Source of the DNA: Deltaproteobacteria bacterium
GTDB lineage: Bacteria; Myxococcota; JADLHZ01
Length of the DNA stretch: 64,000 nt
Reading direction: 5' to 3'
Assembly: GCA_020848545.1 (NCBI GenBank)
Contig: JADLHZ010000012.1
Location: forward strand, 124,001-188,000
Of this stretch, positions 24,623-33,246 are shown in pieces (position 1 is the first letter of the stretch; every line of letters begins with the position of its first letter). The translations under genes were made by a program, and so were the position numbers. Under the pieces are notes generated by a model. The model worked only from the letters and a program-made list of their open reading frames with translations. It was not told the DNA's origin and searched no databases.

Positions 24623-26947
24623 CTCGACGCCGCGGAAGATGTTGTCCTTTACCCAGTTGTACTTGCGCTGCAGCAGGTCGTCGCCGGTGCCCAAGTCCTC
24701 GGCGACGAAGCCGCGCAGAGCCACCGGGTCCTTGATGTACATATAGACGACGTAGATGAAGCTGTGATCGCGCGAGTTGTTGTCGTAGTTCCCCGCGATG
24801 CCGGCAAATCCAGGACAACGCACGCCGGCCGCGTTCGCGGCGGAGCACTGGAGCACGCGCTCGAAGAAGAGGTTGTGGCCCGCGCGCAAGGTCGCGAGCG
24901 GGATGCCGCTGATCGTCACCTGCTGTTGCAGCGGATAGAGACTGATCCCGAGCGCCTCGGACATTTGGTGGCCGAGCTCTTCGAAGATTTGCAGGTAGTC
25001 CGAGCTGCGGTTCACATAGTTGCCGTCTTGGCAGACGTAGGCGCCGCCCGTCGGCTTGAACATGACCGGCATGCGCGCGCGGTTGCATGGCTGGCGGATG
25101 CGTCCTTGCTGCATGAACCTGCTGGTGTCACACCAGTCGCGCGCCACGCGTTGATAGAGACCGTCGACCAGCCAGTTCGGCAACATCCACAAGCTGTAGC
25201 CGAGCTCGGTGACGAGCGCGCGATCGTCGCTCCACAGGTCGCGCACGAGCACCGGCGCGTTCGCTTGTGGTTGCGCGGGACAGCCGTCGCTGAGCCCGTA
25301 GTCGTAGAGTTCGAACTGCCGGTCGATCTCTCGGCGCATCATCGCACGCGACGCATTCGCAAAGAGCAACGCGCGATCGAAGCGCACCGTCGCCGCGTAG
25401 AGATCGTTGCCGTAGGCCGGCGTGGTCCACGCAGTCGTGTTGTATGCGCCCATCGGCCGCGCCCTGAACGCCAGGAGCGCCGGCCGCTCGGCGAGCGCGC
25501 TCTTGCCCACCGTCGTGTGGCCAACCCACGGCTTCGTCGGATCGACGTCGTCGAGGCGCGCCGTGTGGAGCCCCGGCGAGCCATCGATCCACGCGGCGAC
25601 GAGCTTCGCGCGATAGACGGCGAGATCGAGCTGCGGGGCGCGCGCTTTGCTCGGCAGGTAGCTCGCGATGATCGACGACTGCACGCCGCCGCCGATCAAG
25701 CGAAGATCGCGCACTTCGCTCGGCTGCGTGCCGTAGAACGGATCGATCGCGCCGCGCTCGGCGTGCGCCACGTGAACCTCGCCGCGAAAGAACACCGGGC
25801 GCGACACGTCTTCGGGCGACACCGCGCGCTCGCCCGCGATGAGCGGCTGCCAGCCTTGCGCCGCCGACGCTGTCAGCACGCTCAGGCGATCGATCTTCTT
25901 CAACGCGATCGCGATCTGCGACACGCCGTCGCTGCCGATGCTGCCGTCCGCCGCGTCGGCGAGCTCGAGCGTCGACGTCAACGCGAAATAGCGAAAGCGC
26001 CGATACACCATCGCCCGTTGCAGCGTGCGCGGCGCGAGCGTTCGGTAGAGGACGTGAATCTCCGTCGCCGCGCCTTGCGTCAACGTCGCGCTCAGCCGTC
26101 CCGCGATCTGCGCGCCTGTCGTCAGCCGTTGAAACGCGCCCCACGCACCCACGTTACGCAAGCTCACGTACAGATCACCGTCGGCGCCGACGACGAGCAA
26201 GTAGAGCCAGGAGCTTTGCGCGACGAGGGCCACACCCGCGGCACCGTTGATGACGTCAGGAGGGCCCGCCGGCGGCGCCATCGCTTCCCACACGCCGGGC
26301 GTGCAGCTGCGCGAAATATTGATCGTGCCGGCAGCGCTCACCGACGCCGCGTAGAGCCAATACGAATCTTCTGCGACCGCGGCGATCGCTGGCGCGCCGG
26401 TCGTCGCTGTCGCGTGCACGCGCGTCCATTCGTAGACGTCGCGCAGCCGCACTTCGGTCCCTTCGTGGCTCTTGCAGTTGAGCGCGGCGTTCGTGAGATC
26501 GCGGCCGGCGGCGAGCTCGGTCGACAAGCAGTCGCCCCAGTTTTCTTCGAAGGTGATGATCGGTTGCCCTGCGTACACTGCACGCAGGCGCGCGACGTAA
26601 GATCCGAACTTGTCTTGTTGAATGACGCAGGTCGGGCTCCACCGACACAGCGTGGCCGGGCTCGTCGGCGCCGCGAGCGCGATGTTCGCGTACCAATAAT
26701 AGAGATCTTGATTCTGGCCGATGGTGTTCGCGGGCACCGATGGCGAGGCATCGGAGTACGCTGTGGCGATCGTCTCCCACAGGCCGGTCGCTTGGTTGAG
26801 CACTTGGATGTCCACCGGGGCGTTTCCGGCAAAGACATAGCCCTGCATCGGCACGCTCGCCGCGTAGCTCGCGACCTCCGTATCGTTCGTAGGGCCGGTG
26901 ACGCAGGCCGGAGCAAGGAGCGCGACGAGTAGGACGAGCCTTTTCAT
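24617..26947 (-). CDS. Large predicted lipoprotein with zincin-like EELGH segment
   Basis: 776-residue exported protein that I do not recognise as a named family. The N terminus MKRLVLLVALLAPACVTG looks like a lipoprotein signal with Cys15. The middle part (about 190-480) repeats blocks such as YLLVVGADGDLYVSLRNVGAWG, suggesting a beta-propeller like those that display periodic probes of sugar-binding lectins. The C-terminal third contains FEELGHQMSEALG, which sits where a metallopeptidase would have HELGH but carries Glu in place of the first His, followed by AGHNLFFERVLQCS. It may be an inactive peptidase relative. The ATG at 26947 is the first that yields a signal peptide. Confidence 0.7.
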   Translation of the reverse strand: MKRLVLLVALLAPACVTGPTNDTEVASYAASVPMQGYVFAGNAPVDIQVLNQATGLWETIATAYSDASPSVPANTIGQNQDLYYWYANIALAAPTSPATLCRWSPTCVIQQDKFGSYVARLRAVYAGQPIITFEENWGDCLSTELAAGRDLTNAALNCKSHEGTEVRLRDVYEWTRVHATATTGAPAIAAVAEDSYWLYAASVSAAGTINISRSCTPGVWEAMAPPAGPPDVINGAAGVALVAQSSWLYLLVVGADGDLYVSLRNVGAWGAFQRLTTGAQIAGRLSATLTQGAATEIHVLYRTLAPRTLQRAMVYRRFRYFALTSTLELADAADGSIGSDGVSQIAIALKKIDRLSVLTASAAQGWQPLIAGERAVSPEDVSRPVFFRGEVHVAHAERGAIDPFYGTQPSEVRDLRLIGGGVQSSIIASYLPSKARAPQLDLAVYRAKLVAAWIDGSPGLHTARLDDVDPTKPWVGHTTVGKSALAERPALLAFRARPMGAYNTTAWTTPAYGNDLYAATVRFDRALLFANASRAMMRREIDRQFELYDYGLSDGCPAQPQANAPVLVRDLWSDDRALVTELGYSLWMLPNWLVDGLYQRVARDWCDTSRFMQQGRIRQPCNRARMPVMFKPTGGAYVCQDGNYVNRSSDYLQIFEELGHQMSEALGISLYPLQQQVTISGIPLATLRAGHNLFFERVLQCSAANAAGVRCPGFAGIAGNYDNNSRDHSFIYVVYMYIKDPVALRGFVAEDLGTGDDLLQRKYNWVKDNIFRGVEL

Positions 26948-27087
26948 GGCCGTGTCGGTAGCAACCGGCGCTTCGGGCCGCCACCTGCTTCCGTGCGCAA
27001 GTGTCACGTGGCGTGCTGCTTTTCGCGCGGCGGCCGCTCGGACACGAATTCTTGACCGAGCACCAGCGAGAATCGATACTCGACGGG
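26948..27087. other. Divergent intergenic region, lipoprotein / DUF4398 operon
   Basis: A 140-base gap between two outward-facing genes. Promoters for the large lipoprotein and for the six-gene cluster to the right must lie here. No operator-like repeat is evident. Confidence 0.4.
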
Positions 27088-27537
27088 ATGCGTTGTGCTC
27101 TCATCGCCGGGCTCGTGTGCGTGTTTGTCGCGCAAGCCTGCGCCTTCGCCGCGACGGGCCGGATCGTGCGCGCCGGCTCTGCGCTGTCGAGCGCCGAACG
27201 GGCCGAGGCCGACAAGTACGCGATCTACGAGATCACACACGCGCGCGAGTGCTTGCACAAGGCGCGCGAGGAGTACGGCTACGCCGAGTACGAAAGCGCG
27301 GACAAGCTCGCGCTGATGTCGATCAGCTGGAGCGAGAAGGCGCTCGAGAAGGCGCGCGATCACGATCAGCCGCGGCCTTCGCCTTCTCCGCCACCGGTCG
27401 CGCCAGCACCGGCCCGTGCGCCAGAACCTGCGCCGCCGCCGACGATCACGCCGATCCCGGCCGAGCCTGCGCCCACGCCGCCGCCCGCTGAGTCACCGTC
27501 ACCGCAGGCACCGCCGCCGCAACCGCAGGCCCACTGA
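27088..27537 (+). CDS. DUF4398-type exported protein with Pro-rich tail
   Basis: 149-residue predicted lipoprotein or secreted protein: signal MRCALIAGLVCVFVAQAC, then a short helical hairpin (about 25-90) with ERAEADKYAIYEITHARECL and YESADKLALMSISWSEKALE, matching DUF4398 proteins that occur beside OmpA lipoproteins. The tail (95-149) is almost entirely Pro, Ala, Gln and Glu and could span the periplasm. ATG 27088 gives the signal peptide; the longer frame from 27001 does not. Its stop overlaps the next ATG (TGATG), so the pair is coupled. Confidence 0.82.
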   Translation: MRCALIAGLVCVFVAQACAFAATGRIVRAGSALSSAERAEADKYAIYEITHARECLHKAREEYGYAEYESADKLALMSISWSEKALEKARDHDQPRPSPSPPPVAPAPARAPEPAPPPTITPIPAEPAPTPPPAESPSPQAPPPQPQAH

Positions 27538-28691
27538 TGCGAAGTTTCCAGCACGCGCACCTCGCCGTCGCCGCGTCCTTCGCGTTGCTCCAGGCGTGCA
27601 CCAGCGGCGCCACGCTCGAGCAAGACGGCCAGACGATCCGCAAAGACATCGCCCGCGCGCGCGACGCCGGCGCGATTCGCTGCGCGCCCAAAGAGCTCGC
27701 GATCGCCGAGGCGAACGTGGAATTTTTGGAGACCGAGCTCTCAGAGGGCGACTGGCACCGCGCCGAGTACCACGCCGACACCGCGCGCGAAGCGATCAAG
27801 AAAGCCCTGGCCGTCACCGATCCGGATCAGTGCGGCGAGAAGCGCGTGCTCATCAAAGAGACGCCGACGCCCTCGATCACCCGAAAAGACTCCGACGGCG
27901 ACGGCCTCTTCGACGACGAAGATCAGTGCCCGCTCGAGCCCGGGCCGACCGCGAACAAAGGCTGCCCGCTCAAAGACTCGGACAACGACGGCGTCCTCGA
28001 TCCTGACGACAAGTGCCCGACCGAAGCCGGCCCGGCGTCGAACTTCGGCTGCCCGATCAAAGACACCGACGGCGACGGCCTCACCGACGACGTCGATCAG
28101 TGCCCCGCCGATCCTGGCCCACAGACGAACCAGGGCTGCCCAATTAAGGACACCGACGGCGACGGCGTGCTCGATCCGGACGACGGCTGTCCGAACGATC
28201 CCGGCCCGGCGTCGAACAAGGGCTGCCCGCTGACCGATCGCGACGGCGACGGCGTCACCGACGACATCGATCAGTGCCCCGACGTGCCGGGCGATCCGAC
28301 GCTGCAAGGCTGCCCGAAGAAGACGCTCGTCGTCGTCAAAGACGATCGCATCGAGATCCGCCAGCAAGTGCACTTCGCGACCGGCAAGGCGAAGATCTTG
28401 AAGGACAGCTTCGAGCTCCTGAGCCAAGTCGCCAGCGTCTTGCGCTCGAACCCGGCGATGAAGGTCCGCATCGAAGGCCACACGGACAACGTTGGCAGCG
28501 AGAAGAACAACATGAAGCTCTCGGACGCGCGCGCCAAGTCCGTGCGCGAGCACATCATGACCAAAGAAGGCGTCGACGGCGAACGCATGGAAGCGGTGGG
28601 CTACGGCCCGTCGAAGCCGATCGCGTCGAACTCGACAGCCAAGGGCCGCGCGCTGAACCGCCGCGTCGAATTCAACATCGTCAGCAAATGA
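27537..28691 (+). CDS. OmpA lipoprotein with five TSP3 repeats
   Basis: 384-residue predicted outer-membrane lipoprotein. Lipobox LLQAC at about residue 21; a DUF4398-like helical hairpin follows (25-95). Five regular thrombospondin-type-3 units (about 118-260) each have a DxDxDG core and a Cys pair, such as KDSDGDGLFDDEDQCP. The C-terminal OmpA domain (275-384) has IEGHTDNVGSEKNN and NRRVEFNIV for peptidoglycan binding. The Asp-rich repeats probably bind calcium. It shares the hairpin domain with the gene before it, suggesting a pair derived by duplication. Its stop overlaps the FabV-like start (ATGA). Confidence 0.9.
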   Translation: MRSFQHAHLAVAASFALLQACTSGATLEQDGQTIRKDIARARDAGAIRCAPKELAIAEANVEFLETELSEGDWHRAEYHADTAREAIKKALAVTDPDQCGEKRVLIKETPTPSITRKDSDGDGLFDDEDQCPLEPGPTANKGCPLKDSDNDGVLDPDDKCPTEAGPASNFGCPIKDTDGDGLTDDVDQCPADPGPQTNQGCPIKDTDGDGVLDPDDGCPNDPGPASNKGCPLTDRDGDGVTDDIDQCPDVPGDPTLQGCPKKTLVVVKDDRIEIRQQVHFATGKAKILKDSFELLSQVASVLRSNPAMKVRIEGHTDNVGSEKNNMKLSDARAKSVREHIMTKEGVDGERMEAVGYGPSKPIASNSTAKGRALNRRVEFNIVSK

Positions 28692-29764
28692 TGGGCTTCC
28701 TGCCACTCAAGAAGCTGCCGCTCGGTGGCATCGACCGCCGCGCGATCGCCCAGAACATCGCCGAGCAGGGGCCCGCCGTCGCCGCGGAAGATCTGCGCGC
28801 GGACGTGGCGCGGACGAACAAACAGCATGCGGCCCTCGGGGCCAACGAGTGCGTCCTCATCCTCGGCGGCTCGCAAGGGCTCGGGCGCGCGATGGCCGTG
28901 CAGCTCCTGTTCGGCGAGCGCGCGAACGTGTTCTGCGTGCACTACGACAGCGAGAGGCTGCAGATCGGCGCCCAGCACGTGAAGGCCATTCGCGCGCTGG
29001 CGGCGACGGAGCACCTGCAGGCGAGCTTCATGAACGCCGACGCCACGGATCCGAAGGTGGTCGAGAGCGTGATCACCGCGCTGCGCGCAGGCTACGAGAC
29101 AGTGCACCTGTGGAACGGCATCGCCGCCGGCGCGCCGAAGCGCTTCGCCGAGCACGGCCCGATTCAAGTGCTCGATCTCGACGTCGCCTACGATCCGGTG
29201 CGGCAGATCGCCGACATGGCACAGGTGCGCGGCATCGGCCTCGTCGACGTCGACGTCGCGTCGCAGCAAGACATCGACAAGACGCACCGCTTGATGGGCA
29301 CGTCGACCGAGCTGTGGACCGACGCGCTCGCGGCGGCCGGGTTGCTCACGCGCGGCCGCAGCGTCGTGGCGTTCGCCGACTACGACTTCGAGCCGGACAA
29401 TCCGGTGTACGGCATGGGCCCGCTGGCGAGCGCAAAGAAGCTTCAGAGAAAGAGCATGATCGCCATCCGCGAGAAGCACGGCGCCAGAACGGTGCGCGTT
29501 TGCTATCCGGCAATGAACACGACCGCGATCGGCGCGATCCCGGGCGGGCTGCTCACCTTCGCCGGCACGTGGAAGAAGCTCGCCGAGCACAAAGAGCAAG
29601 CCGACATTCATACGCTCGCCGCGCGTTCGATGGTGATGTGGCATCCGCAGTTCTCAATGAGCGAGCTGCGCTTGGATACGGCGTACCAGCTCGCGCTCGC
29701 GGCGTTCTCGCGAGAAGCGGCGGCACTCACTCCCGACAACTGGCGCGAGCGTTTGTTCGCCTGA
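28688..29764 (+). CDS. FabV/TER-like enoyl reductase
   Basis: 358-residue NAD(P)-dependent oxidoreductase resembling FabV and trans-2-enoyl-CoA reductases. The dinucleotide fold begins at VLILGGSQGLGRAMA. The catalytic Tyr-x8-Lys spacing of FabV is present as YGMGPLASAK, preceded by the family-like ELWTDALAAAGLLTRGRSVV. FabV normally has about 400 residues; this one is shorter and its N terminus differs, so the substrate could be an unusual acyl chain. It overlaps the OmpA stop and is followed after 19 bases by a flavin-dependent FabK/NMO-like gene, so two unrelated enoyl-reductase-type enzymes sit together. Confidence 0.8.
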   Translation: MMGFLPLKKLPLGGIDRRAIAQNIAEQGPAVAAEDLRADVARTNKQHAALGANECVLILGGSQGLGRAMAVQLLFGERANVFCVHYDSERLQIGAQHVKAIRALAATEHLQASFMNADATDPKVVESVITALRAGYETVHLWNGIAAGAPKRFAEHGPIQVLDLDVAYDPVRQIADMAQVRGIGLVDVDVASQQDIDKTHRLMGTSTELWTDALAAAGLLTRGRSVVAFADYDFEPDNPVYGMGPLASAKKLQRKSMIAIREKHGARTVRVCYPAMNTTAIGAIPGGLLTFAGTWKKLAEHKEQADIHTLAARSMVMWHPQFSMSELRLDTAYQLALAAFSREAAALTPDNWRERLFA

Positions 29765-29783
29765 TTGTGCTAGCGCTCGCGGC

Positions 29784-30773
29784 ATGAAATCGTTCACCGA
29801 ACAGGTCGGCATCGAAGTCCCGCTCATCTGCGGGGCCATGTATCCGTGCAGCAACCCCGAGCTCGTCGCCGCAGTCAGCGAAGCCGGCGGCATCGGCATC
29901 GTGCAGCCCTTATCGATGGTCTTCGTGCACCGCCACGACTTTCGCGGCGGGCTGCAGCTCATCAAGCGGCTGACCAAGAAGCCGATCGGCATGAACATCA
30001 TCGTCGAGAAGTCGAGCAAGATTTACGAGGACCGCATGAAGAAGTGGCTCGACGTGTCGCTCGAAGAGGGCGTGCGCTTCTTCGTCACCTCGCTCGGCAA
30101 TCCGCGCTGGGTCTGCGAGCGCGCGCATGCTTCTGGCGCTCTCGTGTACCACGACGTCACCACGCGAAAGTGGGCAGAGAAGGCGTTGGAAGGCGGCGTC
30201 GACGGCCTCATCGCCGTCAACAACCGCGCCGGCGGCCACGCGGGCGGGCTCGGCGCCGAGCAGCTCTTTGCCGATCTGTCCGGCCTCGGGGTTCCTTTGA
30301 TCGCGGCCGGCGGCGTGGGCGCGCCCGAGGAATTTCGCGCGATGCTCGACCTGGGCTACGCCGCGGTGCAGCTCGGTACGCGCTTCATCGCTACGCCCGA
30401 GTGCCGCGCGCATCAGACGTACAAGGACGCGATCGTCAAAGCCGAAGAGCGCGACATCGTGCTGACGAAGCGGATCACCGGCGTGCCGGTGAGCGTGATT
30501 CGCACGCCGTACATCGATCAGGTCGGCACCGAGGCGGGGCTCATCGCGCGGATGCTGCTCCGGAACAATCGCACGAAGCACTGGGTGCGCATGGCGTACT
30601 CGATTCAATCGATGATCAAGCTGCGCCGCTCGTCGCTGAAGGGCATGTCGTACCAAGACTACTGGCAGGCCGGAAAAAGCGTGCACGGGATCGAAGCGAT
30701 CGAGCCGGCGGGGGACATCGTGCGGAAGTTCGCTGCGGCGCTGGCTCCGGGGGCAGCGAAGGTGGCGCGGTGA
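29784..30773 (+). CDS. NMO/FabK-family flavoprotein
   Basis: 329-residue FMN-dependent TIM barrel of the nitronate monooxygenase / FabK enoyl-ACP reductase family. Visible motifs: N-terminal PLICGAMYPCSNPELVAAVS, NNRAGGHAGGLG with the active-site His region, AAGGVGAPEEFRAML, and the phosphate-binding GYAAVQLGTRFIAT. The C-terminal part about 225-329 is helical. A role in acyl or polyketide double-bond reduction fits the FabV-like neighbour, whereas nitronate oxidation is the alternative. The stop overlaps the GTG of the next gene. Confidence 0.88.
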   Translation: MKSFTEQVGIEVPLICGAMYPCSNPELVAAVSEAGGIGIVQPLSMVFVHRHDFRGGLQLIKRLTKKPIGMNIIVEKSSKIYEDRMKKWLDVSLEEGVRFFVTSLGNPRWVCERAHASGALVYHDVTTRKWAEKALEGGVDGLIAVNNRAGGHAGGLGAEQLFADLSGLGVPLIAAGGVGAPEEFRAMLDLGYAAVQLGTRFIATPECRAHQTYKDAIVKAEERDIVLTKRITGVPVSVIRTPYIDQVGTEAGLIARMLLRNNRTKHWVRMAYSIQSMIKLRRSSLKGMSYQDYWQAGKSVHGIEAIEPAGDIVRKFAAALAPGAAKVAR

Positions 30774-32062
30774 AAGCGCTCGGGGGGATTGTCGTTCTGT
30801 TCTTCGCCGCGAGCGCGAGCGCGCAGTCGCTCAAGCCTGAGGTCGTCAAGGACTGCGTCGAGCAGGACAAGTGCATGAACGTTCTCTACGACGCCGCGAA
30901 TGACCCGCGGCTTCAGCGACAGGCGTATCCGCTGCTGAATGCGCAATGCGACAAGATCACCAGAGGCGTGACGTACGACAACCTCGGAGCGTGCGCCGGC
31001 GCGCGCAAGATCGCGCGCGGGCTCGATCTCGTGGGTCCGCCCGATCGCGAGTGGATGACGTACTTGGAGCAACTGTGCAGCGCCGGGCAAACGATAGCGT
31101 GCGACATCGCGGATCGAGATCGACCGATCGCCGTCCGCCTCGCCAACGCGCCGACGACCTGCACGACGTGGTTTCAAACGCAGAAGGCGGACGACAATCG
31201 GAAGTGTTGGGACCTCGTCTTGCAAGAGTACGGTCAAGCCCTTCGCGAGAACCTGTTGCTGCCCGCGGATAAGAGCGTGCTGCGCATCGCCGCGAAGACG
31301 CTCGCCGGAAGATGCAGCACAAAGGACGGCATGCCCTGCGTGGACGCTGCCATGTACCTTCGCGCGATCGGTGAGAAAGACGCCGTCGCCAAGCTCGTCG
31401 AGATCGGTGGTCCGTGGGTCGTCGAGGCCTGTCGCTCCGCAGACTACTGTTCGAAGATATCGGCCTTGGTGAAGGGCTCGAAGTTCGAATTCGGCGCGCT
31501 GCTGGCTGCGTGCTCTGGCGGCAGCCGCTCTTCCTGCGGCGAGCTCACGAAACACGGCGACACGCCGGAGATCACCGCGGCCGCGTGCGCTGGCGGTATT
31601 CCCGAAATGTGCCAACGCCTGCGCTGCGAGGCAAAACAGGCAAGAGACATCGCGACGCTCTGCTCGCCAAAGAGCTGGGCCGCGTGCATCTGCGCCGAAG
31701 CGAAGGATCACAAACCACACACGAGCGACGCGCAGCTCGACACAGCGATCGAGCACTATGTTGCCGAAGCACGCAAAGCCAACGCGAAGACCGTTTCGCC
31801 GGCGTTCGCCCCGACGCTCGGCAGCGACAACGCGCGCGCGAACCAGGCGTACGACGCGGCGGTCTACAAGATCCCGGCCGATCGCTGCTACCACGACGGC
31901 ACGCGACCCCCTTCGCCGAGCTACGACATGCACGCCAACAGCATCTGCCTCGGCGCGAGCGACGCCGACGCAGCCAAGCACGAAGCGAGCATCGTCAAAG
32001 CGAAGGCAGCATACCACAGTGCGTTGCGCGCCTCGCTCGCCGCTTGGTGCCCCTGCCGATGA
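30770..32062 (+). CDS. Cys-rich exported protein of unknown function
   Basis: 430-residue protein with a signal peptide (VKALGGIVVLFFAASASAQ) read from a GTG that overlaps the previous stop. The mature part holds well over a dozen cysteines in a helical context (for example CVEQDKCMNVLYDAA, RCEAKQARDIATLCSP, AWCPCR at the end), suggesting disulfide-linked helical repeats in the periplasm, similar in feel to Sel1 or other alpha-solenoid repeats. I do not recognise a family. The overlap with both neighbours places it firmly in the six-gene cluster. Confidence 0.75.
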   Translation: MKALGGIVVLFFAASASAQSLKPEVVKDCVEQDKCMNVLYDAANDPRLQRQAYPLLNAQCDKITRGVTYDNLGACAGARKIARGLDLVGPPDREWMTYLEQLCSAGQTIACDIADRDRPIAVRLANAPTTCTTWFQTQKADDNRKCWDLVLQEYGQALRENLLLPADKSVLRIAAKTLAGRCSTKDGMPCVDAAMYLRAIGEKDAVAKLVEIGGPWVVEACRSADYCSKISALVKGSKFEFGALLAACSGGSRSSCGELTKHGDTPEITAAACAGGIPEMCQRLRCEAKQARDIATLCSPKSWAACICAEAKDHKPHTSDAQLDTAIEHYVAEARKANAKTVSPAFAPTLGSDNARANQAYDAAVYKIPADRCYHDGTRPPSPSYDMHANSICLGASDADAAKHEASIVKAKAAYHSALRASLAAWCPCR

Positions 32063-33090
32063 TGTACGTCCTCTTCTACGGCGTTTGGCTCTTCGTCTTC
32101 GCCGCTGTCGTCGCGCACAGCGTGCAGGCCGGAAAGCGCCGCGCGAAGATCGACGCGTACGCCTCGATCGCCTCGACGCTGCGCATCGAGCGCGTCAATC
32201 CGTCACGCGAGGAACCGGCGTTCTCCGGCACCATCGGCGACATCTCGATCGACATTCGCCGCATCAAGGCCCGGGATCAGGGGGTATTCCCCTTCGACAT
32301 GACGCTGCGCGCGAGCTCGGCGAGGATCGATCCCAGCATCACGCTCGTCAACGAGCCGGAGCAGCGCGTCCGCTCTGGCGCCATCCCCGGCAAAGACTTT
32401 CACTTCGGCGATCACGACTTCGACCGCCTCGTCCGCGTGAGCGGCGCCCCGGAAGCGCTGTGCGCCGGCCTCGACAGCCGTGCGCGCGCCGCGTTCATCA
32501 CGCTCGCAGGCTTGCACCAGTTCCGCTGCGACAAGAGCGCGGTGAGCATCGAGCGCGATCTGCCGCCGAGCGAGATCGCCGACGCTGTGCGCAAGATCGC
32601 GGCCGCCGCGCGGGCGATCGTCGACGCGCGATCGGATCCGCGCGCGACGCTGCTCGACAACGTGCAGACGTGCAGCGATATGATGACGGTGGCGCGTTGC
32701 CTGCGCATCCTGCTGCGCGATCACAAAAACGCCGATGAGACCGCGGCGGCGACACGAGCGTGCAGGGCGCGCGTCGATCTACCGGAGAAAGACGAGGCCG
32801 AGTGCTCGTCGCGCGTCCTCTTGTTCCATGCTGACCCGACGGTGAAGCGCGACGCGCTCGCACGCCTCGGGACGATCGGCACACCGCAGACGGCAACGTT
32901 CATCAAGAAGCAGAAGGACGGCGCCTTGAAGGACGTGCACGTCGACATGGTCGCAGCGCTCGTCGAGATCAACAGCCGCTACCCGGATCTCGCGACCATG
33001 GCGGGCCAGATCAGCTTGAGCGAAGACTCGGCCGACGGGGCGCTGTCGATCGCGCAGCAGCAGCCGGCCGCGCGCAAGCAGTCCTCGTGA
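32059..33090 (+). CDS. Membrane-anchored protein with HEAT-like C terminus
   Basis: 343-residue protein: one N-terminal membrane helix (MMYVLFYGVWLFVFAAVVAH), then a mixed soluble domain (30-170) and a helical region whose last part (about 255-315) reads HADPTVKRDALARLGTIG and VHVDMVAALVEIN, like HEAT/PBS-lyase repeats. It resembles no enzyme I know. ATG 32059 overlaps the preceding stop (ATGA). It is the last gene of the cluster beginning at 27088. Confidence 0.72.
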   Translation: MMYVLFYGVWLFVFAAVVAHSVQAGKRRAKIDAYASIASTLRIERVNPSREEPAFSGTIGDISIDIRRIKARDQGVFPFDMTLRASSARIDPSITLVNEPEQRVRSGAIPGKDFHFGDHDFDRLVRVSGAPEALCAGLDSRARAAFITLAGLHQFRCDKSAVSIERDLPPSEIADAVRKIAAAARAIVDARSDPRATLLDNVQTCSDMMTVARCLRILLRDHKNADETAAATRACRARVDLPEKDEAECSSRVLLFHADPTVKRDALARLGTIGTPQTATFIKKQKDGALKDVHVDMVAALVEINSRYPDLATMAGQISLSEDSADGALSIAQQQPAARKQSS

Positions 33091-33246
33091 GAATGAAATC
33101 TCCGCTGAATCGCGAGACGGGTTCGTATGCAAGGCGCGACCGAGCGAGCAGCGCAGGCGTACTTCTAGCCTTGCGGCGACTGAGCGGTATGCGACGCCGA
33201 GCAGCGCAGCGACCGAGCAACGCAGCAGACGGGCCCGTATCGCCCT
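33091..33246. repeat. Convergent gap with repeated CGAGCAGCGCAG-like words
   Basis: This 156-base gap lies between two converging genes. It contains related words such as CGAGCAGCGCAG (33145-33156 with one change, 33196-33207) and CGACCGAGCAACGCAG (33209-33224). I see no coding frame with a good start. It could be a short repeat cluster or a structured 3' region. Confidence 0.4.

Noticed and set aside
25122-25136. Near-palindrome CTGGTGTCACACCAG
   Set aside because: Resembles the 11-bp word but lacks its GTGTC-W-GACAC symmetry and occurs once, within the lipoprotein gene.
24764-26932. 722-codon plus-strand frame opposite the large lipoprotein
   Set aside because: Arg/His-rich shadow; the minus-strand frame has a signal peptide and balanced composition.
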